From: JBDHDH01 sp039591615 | GTDB lineage: Bacteria > Gemmatimonadota > Gemmatimonadetes > Gemmatimonadales > GWC2-71-9 | Reading direction: 5' to 3' | NCBI GenBank assembly: GCA_039591615.1 | Contig: JBDHDH010000002.1 | Location: forward strand, 1 to 64,000 | DNA: 64,000 bases | In this document: positions 32,237-40,576 of the stretch, piece by piece | Layout of the letters: each line of letters begins with the position of its first letter | Numbering within the stretch: position 1 is the stretch's first letter | Translations under genes and position numbers: made by a program | Notes under the pieces: model-generated | What the model was told of the DNA's origin: nothing | The model's database searches: none | The model's input: the letters and a program-made list of their open reading frames with translations, nothing else

Positions 32237-33499
32237 ATGGTCGCGGCGTCGGTTGCTTTCTTGACGCTCGCATGCTGGGAGAGCCCACCCGTCTTCCGAG
32301 AGGACGCGCGCGCGTTCCGCACGCCGGACGCGTTTGTGAGCAGCTATTGGGACCGCCCCATCCCGCTGCAGGGTGCGCCACCCGATTCGTTTGCCCCCCT
32401 CGAAGCATCCCTCCACCCGAGCGACTGCGGCACCTGCCATCCCGCTCAGTACGCGGATTGGCGGACGAGCATTCACGCCCATTCGTATTCTCCCGGGCTC
32501 TCGGGACAGCTGGTCAACTGGGAGGAGTCCCACTACTCGACCGTCCGCTCGTGCTTGGCCTGCCATGCACCGCTCTCCGAACAGTCGGCGCAGGTTCCCG
32601 ATACGAGTGGACGTTTGGTCGGTAATCCCTTCTTCGTGAGGGATCTGCAAGGGGAGGGGCTCGTCTGCGCGGCCTGCCATGTGCGGGGCTGGAGGCGCTA
32701 CGGCCCCCCACGCCGTGACGGCTCTCTCGATCCATCGCCAGTCGGAGCGCCTCACAGTGGTGTGACAAGAACGCCCTTCTTCGAGGATTCGCGGTTTTGC
32801 GCCGGATGTCATCAATTCGCGCAGCCAGCTCCCAACGGAAAATCCCTGCAGAACACGGTGGTGGAGTGGGGGCGAAGCCGTTATGCGGAGGAGGGGGTCA
32901 TCTGCCAAACGTGTCACATGCCGGACCGGCGGCATCTGTGGCGCGGCATCCAGGATTCCGCGATGGTCGCTGACGGAGTCACGATCGAGTGGGTCAGGTC
33001 GATGCCCGGCGGCTCAGCCACCCTCGGTCTTCGTGTCACGAACACCGGGACAGGACATCGCTTTCCGACATACGTGACGCCCAAGGTGCGAGTGGAAATC
33101 GCGTTGCTCAACGCGGGGCGGCAAGCCATCCAAGGAACGACGGTCGATGGTCTCATTGGTCGAGAGGTGAGTGCGGAGAGCGGTGCGTGGGTCGAGCATT
33201 GGGACACCCGCCTGGCGCCGGATAGTAGTCTGACCGTGCGCGTGTCTCCGGCCTCCGAAGCTCGCTTCGCCCGAGGCAGGGTGACCGTCTTTCCCGATGG
33301 GTTCTACAACGCCCTCTTCTCGAAGATGCTCGCCGGCTCGCTCACCGACACGTCGCGGGCGCTCATTACCGCTGCACACCGGCGAACGCTCGAGAGCGTG
33401 TACAGCATCTTCGACTCGATCGTCGCCCTTCGCTCACCGAGCGAAGCGACCGGAAGCGGTCCCGCGCGCTCGCCAGCACGCCCAGGTCGAATGAACTAG
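32237..33499 (+). CDS. Five-haem lipoprotein cytochrome c (cytochrome c554-like)
   Basis: The ATG at 32237 starts a lipoprotein signal (MVAASVAFLTLAC, lipidated Cys at 13); an upstream in-frame ATG at 32117 would overlap the preceding gene and spoil the signal. Five haem motifs follow: CGTCH (64), CLACH (106), CAACH (144), CAGCH (188) and CQTCH (223). The first, with CHPAQYADWRTSIHAHS, is typical of the cytochrome c554/multihaem family. After residue 240 a haem-free beta-rich domain (LRVTNTGTGHRFPTYVTPKVRVE) runs to 420. It is likely periplasmic and membrane-anchored. It may form an electron-transfer set with the PCNPC cytochrome upstream; the substrate is unknown. It overlaps the convergent propeller gene by 4 nt. 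Confidence 0.82.
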   Translation: MVAASVAFLTLACWESPPVFREDARAFRTPDAFVSSYWDRPIPLQGAPPDSFAPLEASLHPSDCGTCHPAQYADWRTSIHAHSYSPGLSGQLVNWEESHYSTVRSCLACHAPLSEQSAQVPDTSGRLVGNPFFVRDLQGEGLVCAACHVRGWRRYGPPRRDGSLDPSPVGAPHSGVTRTPFFEDSRFCAGCHQFAQPAPNGKSLQNTVVEWGRSRYAEEGVICQTCHMPDRRHLWRGIQDSAMVADGVTIEWVRSMPGGSATLGLRVTNTGTGHRFPTYVTPKVRVEIALLNAGRQAIQGTTVDGLIGREVSAESGAWVEHWDTRLAPDSSLTVRVSPASEARFARGRVTVFPDGFYNALFSKMLAGSLTDTSRALITAAHRRTLESVYSIFDSIVALRSPSEATGSGPARSPARPGRMN

Positions 33500-34419
33500 C
33501 GCAGCGGCCGAGACGGTGGCAGCGGTACGATGAGCACCTGGTCTGTGGTGAACATGGGGATGAGGATTCGGCTGCGGCGGTGGTCATACCCGATATCCGC
33601 CGGAGCTTCAACGTCCTCCACCACTGGGGCGAATTGTGGTCCTGGGCCCATTCGGTACACCGCCCGGCCCTGCCAACTCGATACCAGGATGGACCCGTCG
33701 GCGAGCCGGACTACGCCGTCCAGCTGGCCATTGGGGGGACTCGGCAGGCCGCTGGTCTGGCCCGACTCCACGTCGATGTGGAACATGGTGCCGGTCCCGA
33801 ACGACACCAGGATCAGTCGCTCGGGCGCCGCCGCGAGGCCGTTTGGCCGACCGAGCGTGGCGCCGGCCGTAAGTCGCACCGGAGTCCCGACCGCATCGAA
33901 TCGGTAGACCGCATCCGTCCCGGTTGGCTCGAGGCCTCCAGCCCCTGCCCGAAGGCCACTGTCGCTGACGTAGACGGTCCCCGCGGCATCGACGACGACA
34001 TCGTTGAGGAATGACGCCCCCCGGATGGCCCAGGACCCAACAGGGGCACCCGTGGTGCGATCGAAGAGACGTACCGACGTGATGTCGGCAACGAACAGGG
34101 TGTCTCCGCTAATGGCCATCCCTTTCGGTGCATTCAACGTGATGCCGGACGACTCGCCGTCGATCCACTTGAGGGCGAGCACATCCCCGTTCGGTCCCAG
34201 CTGCGAGATGAAGCCGTTCCCGTCGACTGCGAGCGGGTTGCCGTTGATGTTCGAAACGAGATACACATCTCCGATGGAGTCGTGCAGCACGGATTCAGGG
34301 GTTTGGAACCCGACGTTTGAAACGGAGAGTCGTTGATCCTCCGTCCCGCGGGGGTCCTCAGCAGTGCAGGCGACACCGGTCAGCAGTGCGGCGACAACGG
34401 TGAGTCGCAGTCTCGTCAT
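33496..34419 (-). CDS. SMP-30/NHL-like beta-propeller lipoprotein
   Basis: The ATG at 34417-34419 has GAGGG upstream and starts a signal peptide with lipobox LLTGVAC (Cys at about 18). The mature part shows repeated propeller strands such as PESVLHDSIGDVYLVSN, GMAISGDTLFVADI, NDVVVDAAGTVYVSD, RPNGLAAAPERLILVSF and GVVRLADGSILVSS, the pattern of SMP-30/gluconolactonase-like six-bladed propellers. It is 307 residues. Enzymatic or binding function is not readable. A TATCTT at 34469-34474 on this strand is a possible -10. Confidence 0.75.
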   Translation of the reverse strand: MTRLRLTVVAALLTGVACTAEDPRGTEDQRLSVSNVGFQTPESVLHDSIGDVYLVSNINGNPLAVDGNGFISQLGPNGDVLALKWIDGESSGITLNAPKGMAISGDTLFVADITSVRLFDRTTGAPVGSWAIRGASFLNDVVVDAAGTVYVSDSGLRAGAGGLEPTGTDAVYRFDAVGTPVRLTAGATLGRPNGLAAAPERLILVSFGTGTMFHIDVESGQTSGLPSPPNGQLDGVVRLADGSILVSSWQGRAVYRMGPGPQFAPVVEDVEAPADIGYDHRRSRILIPMFTTDQVLIVPLPPSRPLR

Positions 34420-34661
34420 CGAGCGCCCTCTTCGATCGAGTGGTCGTGCGATGTGCATGGTGGCGTAGAAGATATGCCGCATGGGAGGGGCTAGCTATGT
34501 GCCGGCCACTGCGCGAGGATGTGATGGATAGCACGGAGCCTCCGGCCGGGGACGGGCTAGCTTGCCGGACACGGCTCACGAATTCGAGTAGGACTCATGC
34601 CGGGGCGCCGTCCCGGTGTGTGACCTCGGGCCCGAGTCGAGTCCCATCAGAGGAGGTATTC

Positions 34662-35054
34662 ATGCAGACCATCTTTCGAACCTCCACCGTCCTCGCGATC
34701 GTGACGCTCTTGTGCACGGGCGTCGCTGCGGCCCAGGAAAGTGAGGTCTCGATCGAGACCACCCTGGCGCGCGATGTGGTGGATCGGATGCCTGTTGACA
34801 CCGGGAGTGCGTTTTCGGGGGACGTGGGCAGGATCTTCTTGTGGACGCGCGTGACCGGCGCGGCCGGGGAGAGCCTGTCTCACGTCTGGATCCATGGCCC
34901 CCACGAGGCGGTCGTGGAACTGAACGTTGGCGGCTCGCCATGGCGGACCTGGAGCAGCCGCAGCATCAATCCCGAGTGGACGGGTGAGTGGAAGGTCGAG
35001 GTACGGAATGCGGCTGGTGAGGTCCTGAAGACCGTCGCGTTCACGGTCGGGTAA
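34662..35054 (+). CDS. Exported DUF2914 domain protein
   Basis: AGAGGAGG precedes the ATG at 34662. A signal peptide (VLAIVTLLCTGVAAA, cleavage near residue 24) leads to a DUF2914 domain: GRIFLWTRVTGAAGESLSHVWIHG, then WRTWSSRSINPEWTGEWKVEVRNAAGEVL and a final beta strand VAFTVG. It is 130 residues. DUF2914 proteins are small periplasmic beta-sandwiches of unknown role. It has its own terminator 19 nt downstream. An upstream in-frame ATG at 34440 lacks a signal peptide and was rejected. Confidence 0.85.
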   Translation: MQTIFRTSTVLAIVTLLCTGVAAAQESEVSIETTLARDVVDRMPVDTGSAFSGDVGRIFLWTRVTGAAGESLSHVWIHGPHEAVVELNVGGSPWRTWSSRSINPEWTGEWKVEVRNAAGEVLKTVAFTVG

Positions 35055-35073
35055 GCGTGGGGGGGCCGCGGCT

Positions 35074-35111
35074 ACCGGCTGCAGGGGCGTGACCGCTCCT
35101 GCAGCCGGTTT
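35074..35111 (+). terminator. Rho-independent terminator after the DUF2914 gene
   Basis: ACCGGCTGCAGG (35074-35085) pairs perfectly with CCTGCAGCCGGT (35098-35109), extended by inner pairs. The stem is followed by TTTGCATT. It lies between the stop of the DUF2914 gene and the convergent Yip1-family gene, with a T run only on the + side. Confidence 0.75.
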
Positions 35112-35124
35112 GCATTGGTGACCA

Positions 35125-35855
35125 CTACGAGCCGAGGGTAAACAAGCCGGCGAAGGCAGCGAGGGCAGCGTTCGCGAGGATCCACAGCGTCCCGACGATC
35201 GCGAGCGGTCCCGTGAGGCGCTTCGTTCCGCTTCGCACCTGATTCCCAAGCGCCAGGAGAAACACGTTCCAAGCGCCGAATACCGTGAAGAGATTCGCGA
35301 GTCGGTGCAGAAACGGTTGGCGGGCCTCGTCGAAGAGGAAGCCCAGCGAGAGGGGGCTTGCGCCTGGCGTTTCGAATCCGGGAATCCCCACCCGCATCAG
35401 CGCGACTGTCACGACCACACCCAAGAGCTGCGGAAGATAGGCGTGTGTCGTGATGGCGAACTCGTCCTTGAAGCCTATTTGCTCGGCGCCGGTGCGCCGA
35501 AGATGAGCATCAGCACGAGTGTCACCACTGTAAGGATGAGCAGGGAGAACACAACGCTCCCTGCGAACAGGATCGCGCGAGTCGAGATGCTCCCTGCGCG
35601 CTCGATCATCCGGTCGACGTCTTCCTCCGTGAAGCGTTCGGGCGCTCGCGCGCGGAACGATAAGGCCTGGTTCCGGGCCCCCTCTTGGAGGGCGGCCCGC
35701 GGTGGACCGAGCGGGCCGACGGCGGAGACCAGCACGAGGAGCAGGAGCGGGACCGCCGCCCGTGGACCGGAGGTCAGCCGCTGGAAGACCAGTCCTGGCT
35801 CGTCAAAGATCCGAAGGGCCAGCCACCACGACTCTCTCAGTCCGTGTTCGGGCAT
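35125..35855 (-). pseudogene. Yip1-family membrane protein gene split by a frameshift
   Basis: The 5' part (35475-35855; MPEHGLRESWWLALRIFDEPGLVFQ...) encodes 126 residues with two membrane segments and a Yip1-like start (FDEPGLVFQRL). It hits TAG at 35475-35477. Reading on in the -1 frame from about 35485-35498 continues smoothly as EQIGFKDEFAITTHAYLPQLLGVVVTVALM and on to the stop at 35125, giving three more membrane segments. Together they make one Yip1-length protein of about 240 residues. No slippery heptamer is visible, so an indel, real or from sequencing, is most likely. The last gene of a - strand operon after dcd. Confidence 0.65.
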
Positions 35856-35886
35856 TGGGTCCTCGTTCTTTCCGTTCAGCTGGAGA

Positions 35887-36849
35887 TCAGCACACGATCC
35901 CCGCCGCGTAGGGGCCGCGAACGGCGCGGCTCACAATGCGTATGCGACTCGCCGCCCACTCGGCAGCGGTTCCTTCCGGTCCGACGACGGCGTGGCGGCG
36001 GTCTCCGTCCACGAGCAGCCCGGAGACCTGCGGGTTCAGTTCCACTTGCACATCGTAGCAGCCGTTGGGCGGGCGGACGCCGGCTACGAACGTCTGGGTC
36101 GGGAGGGAATCGAGGGAAGGGTAGGTCATGTACCCAGCGGTCGGCCGCACGTTCGCCGGCGCTTCCACTCCACGGTCTTCGGGTGTAGCCAGGAGCGCCA
36201 GGGCGCCCACCACCGTTTGGCGCGGAATGCCGATCCGCAGGCCGCGCCATGAGCGATTGGGTACGCTGAAGGTAAGGGCGTAGACGCGGCCGTTCAGAGC
36301 GTCCACCACGAGGTCGTCCCCGTACGAGTAGCGGGCCAATTGGGGCGCAGTGGGGTGCGCCCGCGGGCTGCGGGTACCCAGGACGGCAAAGACCGTGCTG
36401 ACCGGTGCGTTCGGTTCGATTGGCAGGGGCCGGACTTCGCCCTGAAACGGCACCGGACGCGGCTGCGGGACAAAGCGGGGGCCGGAGCTGGCCAGGACCA
36501 AGACGCCGAGGACCACGATGAGCAGCACGCCAATCACGATCGACCGCGGGCGGCCTAGCTGCCACAGGAATTCCTCTATCCGCCCGATGTCCGCTGCCGG
36601 TACCCGGGGTTGCGGCGTCAGCGTGGAGGCTGGGGCCATATCCGCGGGTGCGGTGTCTGGTGCGGACCTGCCGTCACCCGTCGTGGCTGGTGACCCGGCT
36701 TTCGCATCCGTCCGCCGGGTCGCCCGGGCGAGTTCCTTCATGATGGCAGCTTCGCCACCACCCTCCCTCTCGCGAGCGCACGCGGGGCAGCCCCGGGGAT
36801 TCTCGTCGTTGTAGGGGATCTTGTGCGTGGGGCAGCGAACCAGGGCCAT
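35887..36849 (-). CDS. Zinc-finger, single-span membrane protein, unknown
   Basis: The 320-residue protein starts with a small putative zinc site, CPTHKIPYNDENPRGCPAC (CxxH-x11-CxxC, about 6-24). A Pro/Ala-rich linker, one membrane helix (about 103-121, IVIGVLLIVVLGVLVLA) and a beta-rich extracytoplasmic domain without known motifs follow, ending at a Cys. The zinc site would face the cytosol and the C-terminal part the periplasm. I do not recognise the family. It lies 8 nt after dcd and 31 nt before the split Yip1 gene on the same strand. Confidence 0.6.
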   Translation of the reverse strand: MALVRCPTHKIPYNDENPRGCPACAREREGGGEAAIMKELARATRRTDAKAGSPATTGDGRSAPDTAPADMAPASTLTPQPRVPAADIGRIEEFLWQLGRPRSIVIGVLLIVVLGVLVLASSGPRFVPQPRPVPFQGEVRPLPIEPNAPVSTVFAVLGTRSPRAHPTAPQLARYSYGDDLVVDALNGRVYALTFSVPNRSWRGLRIGIPRQTVVGALALLATPEDRGVEAPANVRPTAGYMTYPSLDSLPTQTFVAGVRPPNGCYDVQVELNPQVSGLLVDGDRRHAVVGPEGTAAEWAASRIRIVSRAVRGPYAAGIVC

Positions 36850-36857
36850 ACGCGCGG

Positions 36858-37418
36858 CTAGATCCGAGGCAGGGTCACCCCCTGCTGTGCTTGATACTTC
36901 CCGTGCTTGTCCGCGTAAGACACGTCACACACGTCATCTTCATCCGCCTCGAAGAATAACACCTGTGCGATACCCTCGTTGGCGTAGATCTTCGCCGGCA
37001 GGGGCGTGGTGTTCGAGATCTCGAGGGTGACATGGCCCTCCCATTCCGGTTCGAAGGGGGTCACGTTGGTGATGATTCCACACCGGGCGTATGTACTCTT
37101 GCCTACGCAGATGGTGAGGACGTCGCGGGGAATGCGGAAGTACTCCACGGACCGCGCGAGCGCGAACGAGTTTGGTGGGATGATGCAGTGGTCTCCCTCG
37201 ACCTCCACGAACGAGTTGGGATCGAAGCACTTAGGGTCTACCACGGGCGAATGCACGTTGGTGAAGATGCGGAACTCCCTGGCGACTCGCATGTCGTAGC
37301 CGTAGGACGAGACCCCGTAGCTGATCACCCCAGCTCGCATCTGCGAATCCGCGAACGGGTCGATCATGTGACGTTCCCGCACCATCCGGCGGATCCAGCG
37401 ATCTGACTTGATGGACAT
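36858..37418 (-). CDS. dcd: dCTP deaminase
   Basis: Dcd converts dCTP to dUTP, the source of dTMP in many bacteria. The 186 residues from the ATG at 37416-37418 (MSIKSDRWIRRM) show ISYGVSSYGYDMR (about 32-44), the FALARSVEYFRIP block and the GKSTYARCGIITNVTPFEPEWEGHVTLEISN signature (about 112-142) with the catalytic Glu. The length matches the plain deaminase rather than the bifunctional dUTPase form. It is the first gene of a three-gene - strand operon. TATCTT at 37512-37517 on this strand is a candidate -10; it lies close to the divergent nuo promoter. Confidence 0.93.
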   Translation of the reverse strand: MSIKSDRWIRRMVRERHMIDPFADSQMRAGVISYGVSSYGYDMRVAREFRIFTNVHSPVVDPKCFDPNSFVEVEGDHCIIPPNSFALARSVEYFRIPRDVLTICVGKSTYARCGIITNVTPFEPEWEGHVTLEISNTTPLPAKIYANEGIAQVLFFEADEDDVCDVSYADKHGKYQAQQGVTLPRI

Positions 37419-37550
37419 GACGTTCTGCGCACTCCGAATTCTTGACTGTTGGTCGGTTCCCATTCCGTGACGCATGCCGCGGGGCAGCCCCGGGATGGGA
37501 TGCGGCGCCTAAAGATACGAGGCGTTAGCTGTTGCGCCACTTGAGTTTGC

Positions 37551-37580
37551 TTGACACTGCAACTCGTCACTCGCTAACTT
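37551..37580 (+). promoter_or_regulatory. Promoter of the nuo operon
   Basis: Perfect -35 TTGACA (37551-37556), 18-nt spacer, TAACTT (37575-37580), 43 nt before nuoA. It is the only strong candidate for the whole 14-gene operon. Confidence 0.7.
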
Positions 37581-37595
37581 GCGTCTCCGGGATTA

Positions 37596-37609
37596 GTGAA
37601 ATTTTTCAC
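37596..37609 (+). promoter_or_regulatory. CRP/FNR-like palindrome in the nuo leader
   Basis: GTGA-N6-TCAC (37596-37609; GTGAAATTTTTCAC), a 6+6 inverted repeat, lies between the predicted start site (about 37587) and the nuoA ribosome site (GGAG, 37616-37619). The half-sites and spacing equal the core of CRP/FNR-family operators. Its position downstream of the -10 would favour repression. No regulator gene is in the window. Confidence 0.45.
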
Positions 37610-37623
37610 GAGCGCGGAGATTC

Positions 37624-37980
37624 ATGCTCCAGGAGTACGTTCCGCTCCTTCTGCTGATGGGGTTCGTGGTGGTCAACGCGGTGGCGCTTCTCGCGTTTTC
37701 CGTGCTTGCCTCACCGCAGCGTCCCACCGCCGTGAAGGCCACGCCCTACGAATCGGGCATGCCGCCCTTGGGCGGCACGCGAGAGCGGTTCAGCGTGAAG
37801 TTCTATCTGGTCGCGATGCTGTTCATCGTGTTCGACATCGAGACGGTTTTCATGATTCCTTGGGGTGTAGCGTACCGCCAACTGGGCCTCTTTGGGCTCG
37901 TGGAAATGCTGATCTTCATTCTCATCCTCTTCGTCGGGTATGTCTATGCCTGGAAGAGAGGAGCGCTGGAATGGGATTGA
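37624..37980 (+). CDS. nuoA: NADH-quinone oxidoreductase subunit A
   Basis: NuoA is a three-span membrane subunit of complex I near the quinone site. The 118 residues include the conserved TPYESGMPPLGGTRERFSVKFYLVAMLFIVFDIE block (about 40-73) with the acidic residue in the second span. Start ATG with GGAG 4 nt upstream. First gene of nuoA-N; it overlaps nuoB by 10 nt. Confidence 0.95.
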   Translation: MLQEYVPLLLLMGFVVVNAVALLAFSVLASPQRPTAVKATPYESGMPPLGGTRERFSVKFYLVAMLFIVFDIETVFMIPWGVAYRQLGLFGLVEMLIFILILFVGYVYAWKRGALEWD

Positions 37981-38615
37981 CCTCGAACAGTTCCACCGCG
38001 GGGCCCGAGCAGGAGAGCTCAGGGGCCCGGAGCGTGGTTTCGCAGGTTTCTCCGAATTGGCTGACGACTCGCCTCGACTTTCTCGTGAACTGGGCTCGCG
38101 CGAACAGTCTCTGGCCGATGCCGTTCGGGACTGCATGTTGCGCCATCGAGTTCATGGCGACGGCAGCGGGTCGCTTCGATCTCGCCCGGTTCGGCATGGA
38201 GCGTATGAGCTTTTCGCCCAGGCAGGCCGACGTTCTCATCTGCGCCGGTCGCCTGCCATTCAAGCTCGCGCCGGTGATTCGCCGCATCTACGATCAGATG
38301 CCACAGCCCAAGTGGGTCGTGTCGATGGGAGCGTGCGCGTCGTCCGGCGGCATCTTTGACAACTACGCCATGGTGCAGGGCATCGACACCGTCGTTCCGG
38401 TTGACGTGTACGTTCCAGGGTGCCCGCCTCGGCCTGAGGGCTTGCTGTACGGCATCCTGCTGCTCCAGAAGAAGGTGAAAGGCGAGACGCTCACCGATCC
38501 CGTCCTTCGCGAGGAGCGTCCCATCGAGCCCGGCGGTCTCCGTATTCCTCCTCGGCTCGTCGACGAGTTGTCGGAGCCGTTTGGCAACTCGATTCATCAA
38601 ACTCGCTCGGCGTAG
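37971..38615 (+). CDS. nuoB: NADH-quinone oxidoreductase subunit B
   Basis: NuoB holds the terminal 4Fe-4S cluster N2 that reduces quinone. From the ATG at 37971 (MGLTSNSS) it has 214 residues with the cluster ligands in FGTACCAIEFM (tandem Cys), MGACASSGG and VPGCPPRPE. An upstream in-frame frame extension falls in nuoA and is not coding. The start overlaps the end of nuoA. Confidence 0.95.
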   Translation: MGLTSNSSTAGPEQESSGARSVVSQVSPNWLTTRLDFLVNWARANSLWPMPFGTACCAIEFMATAAGRFDLARFGMERMSFSPRQADVLICAGRLPFKLAPVIRRIYDQMPQPKWVVSMGACASSGGIFDNYAMVQGIDTVVPVDVYVPGCPPRPEGLLYGILLLQKKVKGETLTDPVLREERPIEPGGLRIPPRLVDELSEPFGNSIHQTRSA

Positions 38616-38622
38616 TCCGCTG

Positions 38623-39264
38623 GTGAATCCATCGGTCGAGTTACTCCGGCGGGAGTTCGGCGGCACGATCGGGCGCGCCCTCGAATCGTGCGGCATGACC
38701 ATCGTCTTCGTCGACCCCGCGAGCGTGCGCGAGGTGGTGGGGTGGCTGAAGGAAACTCCCGGCCAAGACTACAACTACCTCGTGGACCTCACCGCGGTCG
38801 AATACCGGGACCCAGAGCGTCCCATCGAGGTCGTGTATCTCCTCAGAGCCTTGGACCGGGGGGAGGAGCTCCGGGTCAAGGCCGAGTTGCCCAAGCACGA
38901 CACGCTCGAGATTGACTCTGTTGTGCCGCTGTGGCATGGAGCCGATTGGATGGAGCGGGAGGTGTACGACATGTTCGGTATCACCTTCCGCGGCCATCCG
39001 GATCTCCGGCGCATTCTGATGTGGGAGACCTACCAGGAAGGATTTCCCCTTCGGAAGGACTTCCCGCTTCGGGGACGGTTCTCTCGGTCGGAGCAGGTGC
39101 GTCAGGCCCTCAGTGCGAATCCCGAGGCGCACTACTCCATGGACGAACTCTCTGTCTTCGGAGCATATCACGATCTCCCGATGGACATGCGCGAGCGGCT
39201 GGCTCGCGGCGCCCGTGGTGAGATTCCAGAACCCGAGGACGTCGATGGTGGAGAAGATGGGTAA
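38623..39264 (+). CDS. nuoC: NADH-quinone oxidoreductase subunit C
   Basis: NuoC is a peripheral-arm subunit that packs against NuoD. The signature ERPIEVVYLLRALDRGEELRVKAELP and WMEREVYDMFGITFRGHPDLRRILM...GFPLRKDFPL is present. The GTG at 38623, 7 nt after nuoB, gives 213 residues; a TTG at 38581 inside nuoB is an alternative. Separate from nuoD, unlike the E. coli nuoCD fusion. It overlaps nuoD by 20 nt. Confidence 0.92.
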   Translation: MNPSVELLRREFGGTIGRALESCGMTIVFVDPASVREVVGWLKETPGQDYNYLVDLTAVEYRDPERPIEVVYLLRALDRGEELRVKAELPKHDTLEIDSVVPLWHGADWMEREVYDMFGITFRGHPDLRRILMWETYQEGFPLRKDFPLRGRFSRSEQVRQALSANPEAHYSMDELSVFGAYHDLPMDMRERLARGARGEIPEPEDVDGGEDG

Positions 39265-40549
39265 GAAGCGGACCATCGAGCTTGGGGTTGCCACGACCGG
39301 TGTCGATGCCCGGGGTCGGGCCGCACGCCTGCCGCTGGGTGTACCGTTGGAGGCCGCCGAGTCGTCGCCAGAGCCAGATTTCGGCGCGGAGCACATGCTC
39401 ATCAACATCGGGCCGCAACACCCGGCCACCCACGGTGTGTTACGCCTTGTTGTGGAGCTGGACGGCGAGGTGGTCGTGCGGGTGATTCCGCATGTCGGGT
39501 ACTTGCATTCGGGGTTCGAGAAGCTCGGTGAGTATCGGCACTACAACCAGATCATTCCGCTCTCGGATAGGACCGACTACCTAGCGCCCATGGCCAACAA
39601 CGTCGGCGTCGCACTGGCCGCGGAAAAGCTGATGGGTATCGAGATCACGGAGCGTTGCAAGGTGCTTCGGGTGATCGCCTGCGAGATGAGTCGGGTCATC
39701 TCGCACTTGGTCTGGGCCGGCACGACCGCCATCGACATCGGGGCGTTCACGCCGTTCCTGTGGACCTTTTACGAGCGGGAGCGCATCTACAACCTGCAGG
39801 AGATGTGGACGGGAGCGCGCCTCACCACGAGCCTGACGCGGGTGGGTGGCCTGATGGCAGACATCCCTGATGGCTTCACCGATGGACTCCGCGCGTGGTG
39901 CCGAAACGTCTTCAAGACCATGGACGAGCTCGATCGTCTCCTGACGCGAAACGCGATCTGGTGCTCGCGCACGCAGGGGATCGGCGTATTGACGGCGGAA
40001 GAGGCCATCAACTACTCGCTCTCGGGACCGATGTTGCGAGCGAGCGGTGTTGCGTATGACATCCGGAAGGACCGTCCGTATCTCGACTACGAGACCTACG
40101 AATTCGACGTTCCCATCGGTGAGCACGGTGACGTGTACGATCGCTATCTCGTTCGCCTAGAGGAGATCCGTCAGTCGGTGCGGATCCTCGAGCAGGCCCT
40201 GGACCGCTTACCCGACGGACCCATCAACATCGATGATCCCCGTGTCATCCTGCCCCCCAAATCGGCAGCCATGAACGACATGGAAGCCATGATCTTCCAT
40301 TTCAAGCAGGTCATGGAAGGGGTACGGGCGCCCGTGGGCGAGGCGTACGTTCCCATCGAAAACGGGAAGGGCGAGCAGGGGAACTATTTCGTTTCGGACG
40401 GGACGGCGAAGCCCGTCCGGTGGCGGATTCGCCCGCCGTCGTTTATCAATCTCGCCTCGCTGCCAAAGATGGCGGAAGGTCACCTCTTCGCGGACCTGAT
40501 CGCCGTCAACGCAAGCGTGGATATCGTGATGGGTGAGGTAGACCGGTAA
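39245..40549 (+). CDS. nuoD: NADH-quinone oxidoreductase subunit D
   Basis: NuoD forms the quinone-binding chamber with NuoB. The 434 residues include NIGPQHPATHGVLRL (about 59-73), HVGYLHSGFEKLGE and the C-terminal PPSFINLASLPKMAEGHLFADLIA...GEVDR typical of the family. The ATG at 39245 has GAGG 6 nt upstream; an ATG at 39257 in frame is possible. The N-terminus (about 55 residues before NIGPQHP) is longer than usual and Arg/Ala-rich. Confidence 0.95.
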   Translation: MVEKMGKKRTIELGVATTGVDARGRAARLPLGVPLEAAESSPEPDFGAEHMLINIGPQHPATHGVLRLVVELDGEVVVRVIPHVGYLHSGFEKLGEYRHYNQIIPLSDRTDYLAPMANNVGVALAAEKLMGIEITERCKVLRVIACEMSRVISHLVWAGTTAIDIGAFTPFLWTFYERERIYNLQEMWTGARLTTSLTRVGGLMADIPDGFTDGLRAWCRNVFKTMDELDRLLTRNAIWCSRTQGIGVLTAEEAINYSLSGPMLRASGVAYDIRKDRPYLDYETYEFDVPIGEHGDVYDRYLVRLEEIRQSVRILEQALDRLPDGPINIDDPRVILPPKSAAMNDMEAMIFHFKQVMEGVRAPVGEAYVPIENGKGEQGNYFVSDGTAKPVRWRIRPPSFINLASLPKMAEGHLFADLIAVNASVDIVMGEVDR

Positions 40550-40576
40550 GACCAGCCCGACCCAGAGCCAGCATTC

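Noticed and set aside
35475..35500. Programmed -1 frameshift in the Yip1 gene
   Set aside because: No X-XXY-YYZ slippery heptamer or downstream structure is apparent at the shift point.
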